From the NCBI GenBank assembly GCA_001970955.1, contig MPUH01000032.1:1-64000 (forward strand): DNA of 64,000 nucleotides, in the 5' to 3' direction. Source of the DNA: Stentor coeruleus. Taxonomy: Eukaryota; Ciliophora; Heterotrichea; Heterotrichida; Stentoridae. Position numbers and translations under genes: made by a program. A model generated the notes under the pieces. It worked only from the letters and a program-made list of their open reading frames with translations. It made no database searches and had not been told where the DNA came from. Positions 53,937 to 64,000 of the stretch are shown here, piece by piece (within the stretch, counting starts at the first letter, position 1; every line of letters starts with the position of its first letter).

Positions 53937-55460
53937 CTAAGCATTATCCTTGTTCAAAAGAGGTATCTCACTTTCTAATTTATTATGAGATTTCTTAAAG
54001 AAGTTCTTCAAAATATCACCAAATTTTGCTTTAGGAAAGCGCTAAATAAAACTTACACTTATATTCCAAGCAATTCCCCAAAATATCACTGACCAAAGGA
54101 GCCAGGAATAAGTTAAGAAAGCTCCTGACTCATAAGAATATAACTCAAAAATCCATCCTACAACATAAGGTGAAGGGAAATCCCCAAGAAGATGCATAAA
54201 GAAAATTGCCACAGCATTAGCTTGTCCTCTAAGATCATCAGGTACTGAATTCATAAGAGCCATAGCAACAGGTCCTTTACTCCTAAATAAAAATTACAAA
54301 AATATGCAAAACTCACCAACAGCTACACCAGAAATAAAAAACCAAAATTCCCCAATTATTGTTCCTGCTAAAGCACAAATACATCCTACAAGTGTTGTAA
54401 AAGTTAATATCATATTAGCATATTCTATATAAGTATGTCTAATAATTTTTTCTTTTTTCTTTTCTGATAAACCATGAACATGAGCTTTTCTTTTTACAAT
54501 AAAGTCAAGAAGTGCTGATCCTAAAAGAGTACCGAAAATCCCTGAAAATAACGTTATCCCTCCTATAATGTTATTTGCGGTACTTGTAGAAGTATTGTAG
54601 ATTTTTTCTATTAAAGTTGGAGCCCAATATGAAAGAGCACCAAGGGTGAAAACAAATGATGTAAACCCAAGTGTAATAAAAACAAAAACAGGATTTACAG
54701 CTAATTCCTTGAACTGCTGGCTTAAAGGGATGATTTGTTCTGTATCTTTATGTTTTCTAGTTGCTATCATTTTAGGATCTTTATGTGAAAAAAAAGCTAA
54801 TAGGATAAAAGGTATAACAAAAATGCTTTCAAAGTAAAATGGCCAATACCAACCACCAAAAGAATTGTTAATAGCATTACCAAAAATATACCCAATAGCA
54901 TATCCTAAAGCTATAGCTGAATAATACACAGCAATCCAGATAGTTTTACGTTTTTTAGGTGCATTATCTAAGATAAAAGGGGGAGCGAGACATACAAAAG
55001 ATGCTTCACCAATACCTGAAAAACCTCTAGCCACACATATTTGCCAAAATAATGTAGATAAACCTGTTGCCAAACATGAAATTCCCCATATACTAAGCCC
55101 AAGAGCTATAAGAAATAATGGATGAACAACCTGTGAGTAATATGCAAAAAATGGTCCTGCAACCATAAAGCCTAGCATAAATATTGATCCAATTGCACCT
55201 TGTTCTATTTCAGAAAGCCCAAGTCCTGGATGAGTTTGTTCTGTTGTTGTGCTGTTGGAATAAGAAGTTTCGTTTGTTGTTGAATTTACAGCATCGATAG
55301 AAATTGTTGAGTTTTTTACATTATTCTCCATAGGATTCCCAAGAGTTGTAAGCACTGAAGCTAAGACTCCTCTGTCAAGGAAAATTATGAAGTTAATAAG
55401 AGTGAGAAATATCAGCAAAGAGATTTTGGAAATATTTACCACTTCGTGCCACTTTCCCAT
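53937..55460 (-). CDS. Spinster-like MFS transporter
   Basis: 497 residues after removing two 15-nt introns at 54283-54297 (joins GEFCIF-L to SKGPVAMAL) and 54042-54056 (joins IAWNIS to RFPKAKFGD). Features of the spinster (SPNS) branch of the major facilitator superfamily: TM1 with DRGVLASVL, GAIGSIFMLGFMVAGPFFAYY (TM2), ARGFSGIGEASFVCLAPPFI (TM4 with the family's GxGEA motif), and near the end VPDDLRGQANAVAIFFMHLLGDFPSPYVVG. About 12 membrane spans can be counted. SPNS proteins export lysolipids or sphingolipids from lysosomes or the cell; the substrate here is unknown. An N-glycosylation-rich loop (NSTTNETSYSNSTT) follows TM1. The Lys-rich cytosolic tail exists only with the second intron removed. 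Ends in TAG. Confidence 0.92.
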
Positions 55461-56430
55461 TTATTATTATTCAATACATTTTTAAAATTTAGGAAATGTA
55501 AGAGTAAGGTTATAATTAGGATAGAATTTTTGAGGAATATAAGGTGGAATAGAAAAAAATAGTTTTAATTTACTTGGAGATAAATATTTTTTTGATTATA
55601 ATTTTAAGTATAGCTTTGTTGTGTGAATTTAGGAATGTTGTGAACCTTTTGTGATTTTTATTTTTTTAGTTTAAGTTATTATTAGGATTTTCATTGGATT
55701 TTATGCGATTTAAAAGATGATTTTATGAACTTTGTAAGATTTTTTAATTAAGATTAATACTTTGTTGATATGTTTTGTCAGAAATTTACTAAGTTTTTGT
55801 TATTTTATTGAATAACCCACTAATTTTTATGCAAATTTTAAATTCCAGAACTCAGGTACTGGGTTGATAAAAATCCAATTTAATATGAAATTACAATTTA
55901 AATCTTTTATGTCAAATATAAATAAACTCAAGTGTAGGGATAGTAAATATAGCTTTAGGATTTCTACATAAAGTAATGGGAACAAATAAAAAGGAGAATT
56001 TCAATATAATAGCATACATAGAAAATAAACTTATAAATGGGGCTGATATGAGGATTTACTAGGGTTAAAAATTGGAGATTCAATAAAATGATGGAAAAGA
56101 GTATTTTGGCAAAGCGATGAAAGAAAGCATAAACTATATTATCCCAAAGATAAGAAAAAATAATATATTTTTTTTGAATGGAATGATAAGAATAAATACA
56201 AAGGGTCAATAGTTAGCAACACTTCAGAATTGCTTACACAGCATCAAAAAAATCACTAATAATGAATAGAACTATGGCAAAAGAGTAAAAATTCAATCAT
56301 ACACACCTGCAAGATTTCTCCTTAACAACAAAAACTATTTTTACTATAAAAACTAGAGAATTATTATAATTATTTTAATTTCTGATCATCTGATGAACTA
56401 TATATATCATATAAAAAAGAATAATTATAT
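55461..56430. other. Divergent spacer
   Basis: G-rich on the plus strand to about 55770, the transporter's 5' flank. A minus-strand open frame at 55964-56209 is AT-driven and unconvincing. Confidence 0.5.
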
Positions 56431-57552
56431 ATGGGAAACTGTTTCAACTGTTTTAAGTCTCCAGAAATTGAGCAGCTCCCTGATGAGGAAGAGCCTTTTC
56501 TAATCCATCAGCCATCTGAAAAGCCTTCAGGTGAATTGAGCCTAGACAGTTTTCATATAGAAAAACTCTTGGGCAAAGGGACATTCGGTAAAGTCATGCT
56601 CGTAAGAAAAAAAGACACAAACGCAATCTACGCAATGAAAGTAATCAAAAAATCCCTGATAGAAAAATACAGATATGTTGACCATACAAAGACCGAAAGA
56701 AAAATACTTGGAGAACTTGACAATCCATTCTTAGTCAAATTAAGATACGCATTTCAATCAAAAACCAAAGTTTACATGGTCATGGACTTTATAAATGGGG
56801 GTGAGCTTTTTTTTCATTTAGAAAGAGAAAAGTTTTTTACCGAAGACAGGGCTCAGTTTTATGCTGCAGAAATATTACTTGGACTTGAATATTTACATTC
56901 TCAAGGTATTGTATATAGGGATCTAAAAGCTGAGAATATTCTCTTAGAATCATCAGGGCATATAAAACTAACAGATTTTGGTCTTAGTAAAAAATATTTG
57001 GCTTCAGGGAATTCTCAAACTTTCTCAATGTGTGGAACTCCTGAATACCTTGCCCCTGAAATACTTTTGGGTGTTGGTCATGATAATGCTGTAGATTATT
57101 GGAGTTTTGGGGTATTATTATATGAAATGCTAGCAGGAGAGTTACCTTTTGATAGTGAAAACAATCAAGATTTGTATAAGAAAATCATTAAAGCAGACTA
57201 TAACATGAAAAGTTTTTTTTCTAATGAAAGTGTTGATTTACTAAAAAAATTACTCAATCCACATGTAATAATTATATAGAAACAACTAAGGTTAAAAGAT
57301 CCTGAACAAATTAAAGCACATCCGTTTTTCAAAGGTATAAAATGGGATAAGCTTTTGAAAAAAGAAGTCGAACCTATTTTTAAACCTAAGATTGAAAATG
57401 AAAAAGATTTAGGGAATTTTGATAAAGTGTATACAGATGAAAAGCTTCAAGATAGTATGGCTTCAAATTTAGTCAGTTCTCATATGTTTCAGAAGTTAGA
57501 TGGGTTTACATATACTCAATCACCAAGATTTGAAATGACTACTGAGATTTAA
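56431..57552 (+). CDS. AGC-family Ser/Thr protein kinase, acylated
   Basis: 368 residues after removing a 15-nt intron at 57265-57279, which restores LLNPH-KQLRLKDPEQIKAHPFF at the end of the kinase domain. MGNCFNCFKS is a myristoylation plus double-palmitoylation start. Kinase motifs: LLGKGTFGKVMLV (Gly loop), AMKVIKK (ATP Lys), YRDLKAENILL (catalytic loop), DFGLSK, and activation segment SQTFSMCGTPEYLAPE with Ser at the T-loop phosphosite position. The C-tail ends in LDGFTYTQSP, a recognisable AGC hydrophobic motif (L-x-x-F-T-Y). S6K/SGK/PKB-like. It is unusual for this class to use N-terminal acylation instead of a PH domain for membrane targeting. TK gene starts 60 bp downstream. Confidence 0.93.
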
Positions 57553-57612
57553 TATAATATAATCTTAATATGGCCCATTTATTGTTTAGCGCCAAATTAT
57601 TAAAATCTAAAA

Positions 57613-58248
57613 ATGAGTGAGTCTTCCAACGCGCGTGATTTTGAAACCCCGGAAAAAAGCTTTAGAGAGGTTAAGAAGAAGAGGGGTGAGATTCAAGTGA
57701 TTTATGGCCCAATGTTTTCGGGCAAATCCACAGAACTCCTTCGACGAATCAGAAGATTTAAGGTTAGGAATGACTCTTGCCTACTTCTGAAAACGAAGGA
57801 TAATAGATATATAGGAGATGATGATAAAGTTGTTACTCATGATCAGTTTAATTTCTTAAAAGCATTATCTTGCGATACTCTAAGTGAACGTTTGGAAGAG
57901 GCTAAACAATATGATGTGATTGGTATTGATGAAGCACAATTCTTTACTGATATTATTCAGTTTTCTGAGCTTATGGCAAATCTGGGTAAAATTATTATAA
58001 TAGCTTGTTTGGACTCTGATTTTAGAAGAGAACCTTTTGGGAATATTTGCCAACTTATTGCAAAAGCTGAAAAAGTTATTAAACTTACAAGTATTTGCCA
58101 TTATTGTAAAGAAGATGCCTCGTTTAGTGCGAGGCTTACTGCAGAAACTGCGATAAAAGTTATTGGTGGAAGAGACAAATATAGGCCGGTGTGTAGAACT
58201 TGTTATGCTGATATAGTAATACAGAATGAAGATAATTTAGCAAGGTAA
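57613..58248 (+). CDS. TK1: Thymidine kinase (TK1-type, EC 2.7.1.21)
   Basis: 211 residues. Walker A is GPMFSGKSTELLRRIRR (~34-50). DEAQFF carries the catalytic Glu. The lasso/zinc cysteines are CHYC and CRTC. Nucleoside-binding CLDSDFRREPFG is conserved, though a Gly is usual after the second D-like position. Phosphorylates thymidine in the salvage pathway that feeds macronuclear DNA synthesis. The N-terminal ~25 residues are a basic leader. Only 60 bp follow the kinase gene upstream. Confidence 0.95.
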   Translation: MSESSNARDFETPEKSFREVKKKRGEIQVIYGPMFSGKSTELLRRIRRFKVRNDSCLLLKTKDNRYIGDDDKVVTHDQFNFLKALSCDTLSERLEEAKQYDVIGIDEAQFFTDIIQFSELMANLGKIIIIACLDSDFRREPFGNICQLIAKAEKVIKLTSICHYCKEDASFSARLTAETAIKVIGGRDKYRPVCRTCYADIVIQNEDNLAR

Positions 58249-58657
58249 AAAGCATAATCTATAGGTTTAGATAAACATATTCTATTCAATTTTAGACTTT
58301 TGTATTTTTTTTAATTATATTGAGTTATGATAAATGGATTCTTAAAATTTATCTCCAAAAGTAGTACTTCGTCAATAAAAAACTTCTATCATTTTTTAGT
58401 GTTATTCTTCAATCAAGTATATAAATATTATCACCTATTATGCCTAATAAATTTTATTTATCTAAATCTTTGATATAATTTACTATACAATCAAGCTCAT
58501 AAGAATTTTTCGCAATTTCATATGTAATATAAATATTTTTTCCTTAGTTTATTTACCAATATATATCCTTTTCATGCTCATCTTATTAATAATATCAACC
58601 CAAACCTTATTCAAAATTTATACAAAAATTCTATTTAAATTATTCCTCTAAACCTAT
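58249..58657. other. Spacer between convergent genes
   Basis: About 400 AT-rich bases; no gene, RNA or repeat seen. Confidence 0.5.
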
Positions 58658-60190
58658 TTACATTCCATCCTTTTCAACATCATCTACATCCCTAATCACT
58701 CTCTGTCTTTTACTATGGGATTTTTTTCTCTTAAACATCTTCTTAAGCCATCTATGATTCAATGCTTCCAAAGGTGTAAGTCTATTTTTCGGGTCCCAAA
58801 CCAAAATTTCTTTTAAAAACCCCAAAAACAATTCATCTTCACTACAAACAATATCATCTAAAAGCCTAGTCCCAGGAAATCTCATCTTACCTCTAGAATT
58901 CGGCATAACCCTAGCCTTTCCTTGTGAGTCAAAAAACAGTTTTTTTCTAGTACTTTGTGCTAATATTTCTAAAGGAGGTTCACCTAAAACTTCCATTATC
59001 CTTAAAAACTGTTCCTGTTCATTCTTCCCAGGAAAAATCGGCTGGCCAATATGGATTTCTATAAGAATACAAGCTAAACTCCACATATCTATACTACAAG
59101 TATAAGGAATCCCAAGCATAATTTCTGGAGCTCTATAAAATCTTGATTGTATATAATTGTAAAACCTTTGATTTTCATAGCAACTCGACCCAAAGTCTAT
59201 GATTTTTATCCCAGACTTGTTTGGGTTTTTTAATAATATGTTTTCTGGCTTTAAATCACAGTGGATTATACCTAAAGAACTTGAGAATTGTAAAGATATG
59301 AGGATTTGAACAGCGAATCTTGCCACATATGATAGGCTTACTCTTTGGAAATTGTGGGATTTGATGAATTCGTAAAGGTTTATGGAGAGAAGTTCGAAAA
59401 CTATGCATAAATGACCTCGGAAAAAAAAGTGGTTTTTTGTTTTGACGATGTTGAAACGATCTAAAGGGTCTTTTTCGTTCATGTGTTCGAGGATTCTAAC
59501 TTCGACAAGACCTTGTTTATGGAATTTTTTTTTGTTTCTGATAATTTTTATTGCTACAAGCTCTTTGTCTTTGTGGTCATAGCATTTACAGACTTGTCCA
59601 AAGGACCCTTTTCCTAATAGACTAACAACTTCATATCTATAATCAATATGATCACCTAAAACCACTTTAAAATCCCCTTTATCATTATCATATCCATAAT
59701 TACACACATTCGGGTCCGCATAAATTTTCTTAGCTCCCGATCCTACAAAGTAAATTTCGTTATACTCATGGATTTCAAGCATTTCCATATCACTTAGCAC
59801 ATCTTTTAGCATATCAACAGCTTTAATCGGACTTAAAGGGTATTTTATTTGACGTGGTGGTAAAGCAAACATTTCTCTTATCTTAGCACGAGTAGTTCTA
59901 ATACCTTTACTTGTAGGACTGTGAATTGAAAAATTTCTTTTTTTAATGTTTTGTGTTGATAGTGGAGCTGTAAGTTTTCTTTTTGATGAAATGAATGGGT
60001 CGTTTGATGATGATAGGTTTTTTAAATGAAGTACTGGGATTTTAAGTTTTCTTATTGTTGTATTTGAAAGGTTTTTAGATACAGAATTTGTGTTGTCTAG
60101 GTAGGGTTTTGTGGTGAGATTCAGTTTGGAGTAGTTTTTTTCTATAGAGTTTAAATGCCGGTCCTGTAAGGCTATAGGTTTGAAAGACAT
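58658..60190 (-). CDS. DYRK-family dual-specificity kinase (class II)
   Basis: 510 residues. The DYRK-homology box NYGYDNDKGDF (~165-175) lies just before the kinase domain (VSLLGKGSFGQVCKCYDHKD, ~190-210). Then come VAIKIIRNKKKFHKQ, HCDLKPENILL, DFGSSCYENQRFYNYIQSRFYRAPE with the YxY autophosphorylation motif (YNY), and a GxPIFPGKNEQEQ insert. Family members autophosphorylate on the second Tyr during folding, then phosphorylate Ser/Thr. The first ~110 residues are Ser/Lys/Asn-rich and disordered. Class II (DYRK2/Pom1-like) is preferred because of the DH box context. Pom1-type kinases measure cell size and polarity, which would be of interest in a giant cell (inference). Confidence 0.93.
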   Translation of the reverse strand: MSFKPIALQDRHLNSIEKNYSKLNLTTKPYLDNTNSVSKNLSNTTIRKLKIPVLHLKNLSSSNDPFISSKRKLTAPLSTQNIKKRNFSIHSPTSKGIRTTRAKIREMFALPPRQIKYPLSPIKAVDMLKDVLSDMEMLEIHEYNEIYFVGSGAKKIYADPNVCNYGYDNDKGDFKVVLGDHIDYRYEVVSLLGKGSFGQVCKCYDHKDKELVAIKIIRNKKKFHKQGLVEVRILEHMNEKDPLDRFNIVKTKNHFFFRGHLCIVFELLSINLYEFIKSHNFQRVSLSYVARFAVQILISLQFSSSLGIIHCDLKPENILLKNPNKSGIKIIDFGSSCYENQRFYNYIQSRFYRAPEIMLGIPYTCSIDMWSLACILIEIHIGQPIFPGKNEQEQFLRIMEVLGEPPLEILAQSTRKKLFFDSQGKARVMPNSRGKMRFPGTRLLDDIVCSEDELFLGFLKEILVWDPKNRLTPLEALNHRWLKKMFKRKKSHSKRQRVIRDVDDVEKDGM

Positions 60191-60542
60191 TTATATAGTT
60201 TATTTATGATTCATAAGATAGGGATTAGTTTTTCAAGATTGTCAGTGTGTTATGTAAAGATCATAATTTTTTTTAATATAAAAATTCCTTTAAACCATCA
60301 TACACTATATAATACACATAATCTTTCCTAAAACCTTAATAAATTCCTAACATTTTCTCTTACCCCAACTTATCATCTCACCCAACCCTCCTCTTGCATT
60401 TCTTAACCAAAGTACTTTCTATCAATTAATCCTCCACAAATCCTAAAATCAAATCCCAAAATTTCCCTATAAAAAATCCAACATAAAAACCTCATCTAAA
60501 AAAAGTGCACTTTTAAACATACATGATTTCATATTTATTTAA
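60191..60542. other. Divergent spacer
   Basis: G-rich near the DYRK start, then C-rich and G-poor from about 60285 to the next plus-strand gene. No gene seen. Confidence 0.5.
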
Positions 60543-60902
60543 ATGAACGAGAGGAAAAAAGCAAAAATAATGTTCAACGTAGATGAGAATAAAAAGCTTT
60601 TGACTAGCAAATTAATCCCCCCTTTAAAGCTCTGTACATCTCCAAGGGTTTCAGACTCTCCAAGTGAATTTTCATCTTTATCGTATAGAATGAAAAGAAG
60701 AAATCAAGTCCATAGTTCGCTGAATTTTAATCTTATATCAGGACAAATCTTAACACCAAGAGTTATCAGAGTTGATCATACAATTCTTCCTGTATCAACA
60801 CCTAAAGCTTTTACTTGTAGAAGGGCTGGATTTGGGTCGACTATTACAGTGAATAATAGAAGAGTTGCTAAGAATCTGTTATTAGATAGCTTTCCAGTGT
60901 AA
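60543..60902 (+). CDS. Small basic protein, unknown
   Basis: 119 residues starting MNERKKAKIMFNVDENKKLL. Ser/Pro patch LCTSPRVSDSPSEFSS, then basic segments (YRMKRRNQVH, FTCRRAGFGSTITVNNRR). A G-poor 5' flank like those of other genes supports it. No family recognised. Confidence 0.55.
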   Translation: MNERKKAKIMFNVDENKKLLTSKLIPPLKLCTSPRVSDSPSEFSSLSYRMKRRNQVHSSLNFNLISGQILTPRVIRVDHTILPVSTPKAFTCRRAGFGSTITVNNRRVAKNLLLDSFPV

Positions 60903-61438
60903 TTTAAAATGACTTATACAGTCTTTGCATTATTTAATAGGAAAGGGGTTTTTTATAGTAGAAGTATGGGTTTTTGGGTTTGAATTGTGTTGGAGAATGG
61001 CGGATGATGAGTTTTTGAATAAAATGTAGGATGAAGTTGGGTAGAGGAATGTGGCTAAAGAGAGATTTTAGGTTTTTATATTGATATGGTTTAATGCAAA
61101 CTTTTGATTGCTTTATGGATTTTGATAGAAACATTTTGGTGCTTTCATCTTCAAAAATCATAATACTATTCTATAACCTAATATCAAAATTAAAATATAT
61201 ATTAATTCAATAATACAATTGAATCTTCTTACCTTAAAACTATACATCCCCTAAATCTCTAATACCTTATCCATTCCTTTAATTCTTAATATAAAGCTAA
61301 ACCCACATCCACCTTGTCCATACTTTTAATAAAAACTAATATTCCAATTTCCACTAAATTTCTTATTTCTTACTTTTTCCTCATAATAAACCCTATAAAC
61401 CATAAAAAACCCTATTCCTCTAATCAACATAAATCATT
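60903..61438. other. Spacer between convergent genes
   Basis: G-rich to about 61150 then C-rich. The minus-strand open frame at 60934-61161 looks compositional. No gene seen. Confidence 0.5.
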
Positions 61439-64000
61439 CTATATCTTATCTAAATTAAAATTTTCGTAATAAACCTCTCTTGGAGTTTTCGTCAATAAAT
61501 CATCAGTAAGGTTTTCCTCATCTTTAACAATAAGTTGTATAACAATCCCAGTCAGCATACTAACATTGATTGGAGTCAATTTAAAATTCCACATAATAGG
61601 TAATGATACTTGTAAAAACTCGCCATTACTATAATACTTCAAATCAACAACAAACATAATATCCTTCTGTGAAATCCCCACCTGATTAATCTGAAACTCA
61701 GTTTTCACATCAATAATCTCACAAAGCATAGACGATGAAAGTTCAATAAATCCAGACATTTCTTCTAATGTTTCTAAATATGCTTGATAAATCATATCAT
61801 ATTCAATTAAAGACATCTCATATTCATCTTGTAAAAATTCACATTCTTGTACACAGCTTTCTTCTAATAAAAATTCTTCATTACAAACCATTTCATAGCC
61901 TAAACACTCAACACCGATTTCTTTTAATTCAATTGACTGACAATCTAAATCTTCTCCTGTCTCACATAAATCTTCATATTCTAAGCATAATTCAGCAGTT
62001 TTAGTACAAGCTTCATCTATACAAATAACTTGTAAACTTGTACATTGTATTGTAATTTCACATACAGGAAGATATTCAACACATTCATAATAAATAGCTT
62101 TTTCTGTACATTGCAAAGTTAAAGGTGTTGTACATGTTTCAATCATAGGACAAGATTCTGAACATAAATTCTGAGAGTATTTATCAACTAAATCTTGAGC
62201 TTCTTCTAATGCATTTTCTGAATCATTAAGTGTAGATACACCAACAAGTACCCAATGCTCAACATTAGTCCTAACTTCTTCAGAAATTTTGATTATATCA
62301 TCAGTTCCTATAGAAAAAGTAACATTCCAAATACAATCTGTGAAATCTGTAACATTAGAAGTTAAATATATATCAACTTTATATGATCCTGCAAATATAT
62401 ACCCTGTTATTTGCAGATCCATATGATTTTCTTCAATAAAAATTGTCCCTGAGGTTTTAATACCCCATATATCGAAATCACCTAAAACTTCTCCTTTGGA
62501 ATATGAGGATGATACTTCGATTGTTCCAAGTAAATTACTAGCATAAATGTTGTAAAAGCCAGTGTAAAAGTTATAAGGGGTTAAAGTTAAAACCAAAGCA
62601 TTAGGGATATATGGGGTTACTGAGATAAATGACATTGGGATTGATAGGAAATATCCAATTCCTGATATAAAATAACTAGTGTTTAAGGTTAAATGTAGAC
62701 CATAAGGGAATTCAAAACTTGAAGCAAGTTCATCTAATACTTGCATATCAGCTAAGAATTTAAACACAATAGTATTTTCAGCAGGGTCTAACTGACATGT
62801 ATAATTTGAACCCGTATAATCAGTATAATTAAGGGATAAAGAAAATATACCATCCCAAGAGTTAAGGATGCTTATAAAACTGCATGTGCCTTGAGCTTTA
62901 TTTCTCATGAATTGCGTATAATTCAAGCTCCCTGTATACAGCAAATAAGGTACATAAAGAGCGTCAATATCCAGCACATGTTCCCAAGTATCTATAATTT
63001 CACTAATAAAATAAGCCTAAATATGCCTTACACTTCCTTGAAAGCTTGAAAAATTCGCATTAAAAGACAAAAAATAATCATCAGCAACCATAACATCAAA
63101 ATTACCCAATATCATAATTTGCCCATTATCCATATACACCCTAAACTCATTATCATATAACAAAAGCCCATCAACATCTGTATCTAATATCAACTGTCTT
63201 ATATAAAAGTCTATAGGATAATATTTTCCTTCAAGTACTTCACTAGTCAAAGCATTTTCAACAAGGTTGCATATTTCACTAGTATTACAAGCTGTGAAAA
63301 TCTCAACATTAAACAATATTGATTCTTGTGATATCGACATAACACAATTACCTAAATGAACTTCTTCAGCATAAAGTTCACCAATATCAAAAAGTTCACC
63401 AATACTTATAGTATTTATAGACCCAATAGTTTGAATAATTGTATTATTTCGTTTAGTCTCTAAGTCAACTTGTGTATCATTATATTTACTGATTTCTGCT
63501 AGACTGGATATTTTTACTATAGCTTCAGGTTGGAATTCTAAATATATTATTGGATTGTATAGGACCATATTTTCTAAATCTTGTACTAATTGTGATGAGA
63601 AATCATAAACAGGGAAAATAGGTGTTGGATCTGGGTAAAAGCTTGAGTATATGTTTTGATAATCAAGTAAAGTCATGGTTTTAGGTAAGTCTTTAAGTGA
63701 AGCTGAGATTTTATAGTCTGTGTTTTCAGAAGCTACGAGGAGGATAGAGAAAGTTTTGAGGTTTTCCCAGAACCCTTGGATTTTTATTTCACATATTGCG
63801 TCTTGAACTTGAATTTCAGCATGTATGTTTTCAATAAGCACCTCAGGACCAATTGCGAAGTCAGGCATGCTAAGGACAGAGACAAATTTACTTAAAATCA
63901 ACTCGGTTTCAGTAACTTCAGCATGTATATATGCGTTTTTAACACTTAAATCAAGAATACTCCCAATTCCTCGAGGTGAAGGGACATTTTCACATCCTGC
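61439..64000 (-). CDS. Large Cys-rich exported-type protein, 5' end beyond window
   Basis: 848 residues visible after removing a 15-nt intron at 63017-63031 (joins SSFQGS to AYFISEIIDTW). The frame is open to the right edge, so the N terminus is missing. The protein is acidic and beta-rich, with many N-x-S/T sequons (SLNYTQF, LTSNVTD, WNVTFS), which suggests passage through the secretory pathway. A cysteine cluster lies at roughly 61820-62160 (LCSESCPMIETCTTPLTLQC and CLEYEDLCETGEDLDCQSIE), followed by a helical stretch (CEFLQDEYEMSLIEYDMIYQ). No membrane helix is evident at the C terminus. Family not recognised; a surface or matrix protein is likely. Ends in TAG. Confidence 0.75.

Noticed and set aside
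55964-56209. Minus-strand 81-codon open frame
   Set aside because: Tyr/Phe/Ile-rich, AT-driven; no feature and lies in a 5' flank.
60934-61161. Minus-strand 75-codon open frame
   Set aside because: Sits in the G-rich 3' flank of the 60543 gene; composition explains it.

Overview
The window looks like macronuclear DNA of a heterotrich ciliate, most likely Stentor (S. coeruleus or a close relative). Three things point there. First, the DNA is AT-rich and gene-dense, with long reading frames that obey the standard code. Second, nine introns can be placed from interrupted reading frames. All are exactly 15 nt, begin GTA, end AG and have A at position 10; introns of 15-16 nt with the standard code are the known Stentor signature. 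Third, the gene content (centriole, microtubule and contractile-fibre type proteins, MORN and EF-hand proteins, acylated kinases) fits a ciliate.

Layout. 1-4692 (minus) is the 5' part of a giant protein with 69-residue centrin/spasmin-binding-type repeats, running off the left edge. 7190-10364 holds three tandem plus-strand genes (coiled coil; TIGAR-like phosphatase; EF-hand). 10672-12991 is a divergent pair 37 bp apart: a small coiled-coil gene and a SAS-4/CPAP centriole gene. 13719-17177 (minus) is a kelch/cysteine-rich membrane protein with a puzzling in-frame TAA. 18736-22509 holds a WD40-type protein and malate dehydrogenase, convergent. 22510-26139 is a 3.6-kb spacer with relics and repeats. 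26140-36127 holds small genes: MORN/IQ, coiled coils, SAP30-like, EF-hand, OPA3-like, PX-BAR sorting nexin. 36763-44839 holds a RecQ helicase, tRNA-Asp, a redox-dead glutaredoxin-like protein, a KEN-box/CDK-site protein and a SANT-like protein. 45187-45957 is a decayed gene. 46089-52097 is an XMAP215/chTOG homologue. The right end holds a spinster-type MFS transporter, an AGC kinase, thymidine kinase, a class II DYRK kinase, and a cysteine-rich secreted-type protein cut by the right edge.

Functional links. Several genes concern the cortex and basal bodies: the repeat protein, two small EF-hand proteins (possible calcium-binding light chains, inference only), SAS-4, XMAP215 and the MORN protein. 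Five gene products begin with MG and carry an early Cys, suggesting N-myristoylation plus palmitoylation. These genes are not an operon; linkage may be chance.

Genome-level observations: spacers show a strong strand asymmetry that follows gene direction; none of the 28 visible stop codons is TGA; and four single-N positions sit between perfect direct duplications, which are almost certainly assembly joins rather than biology.
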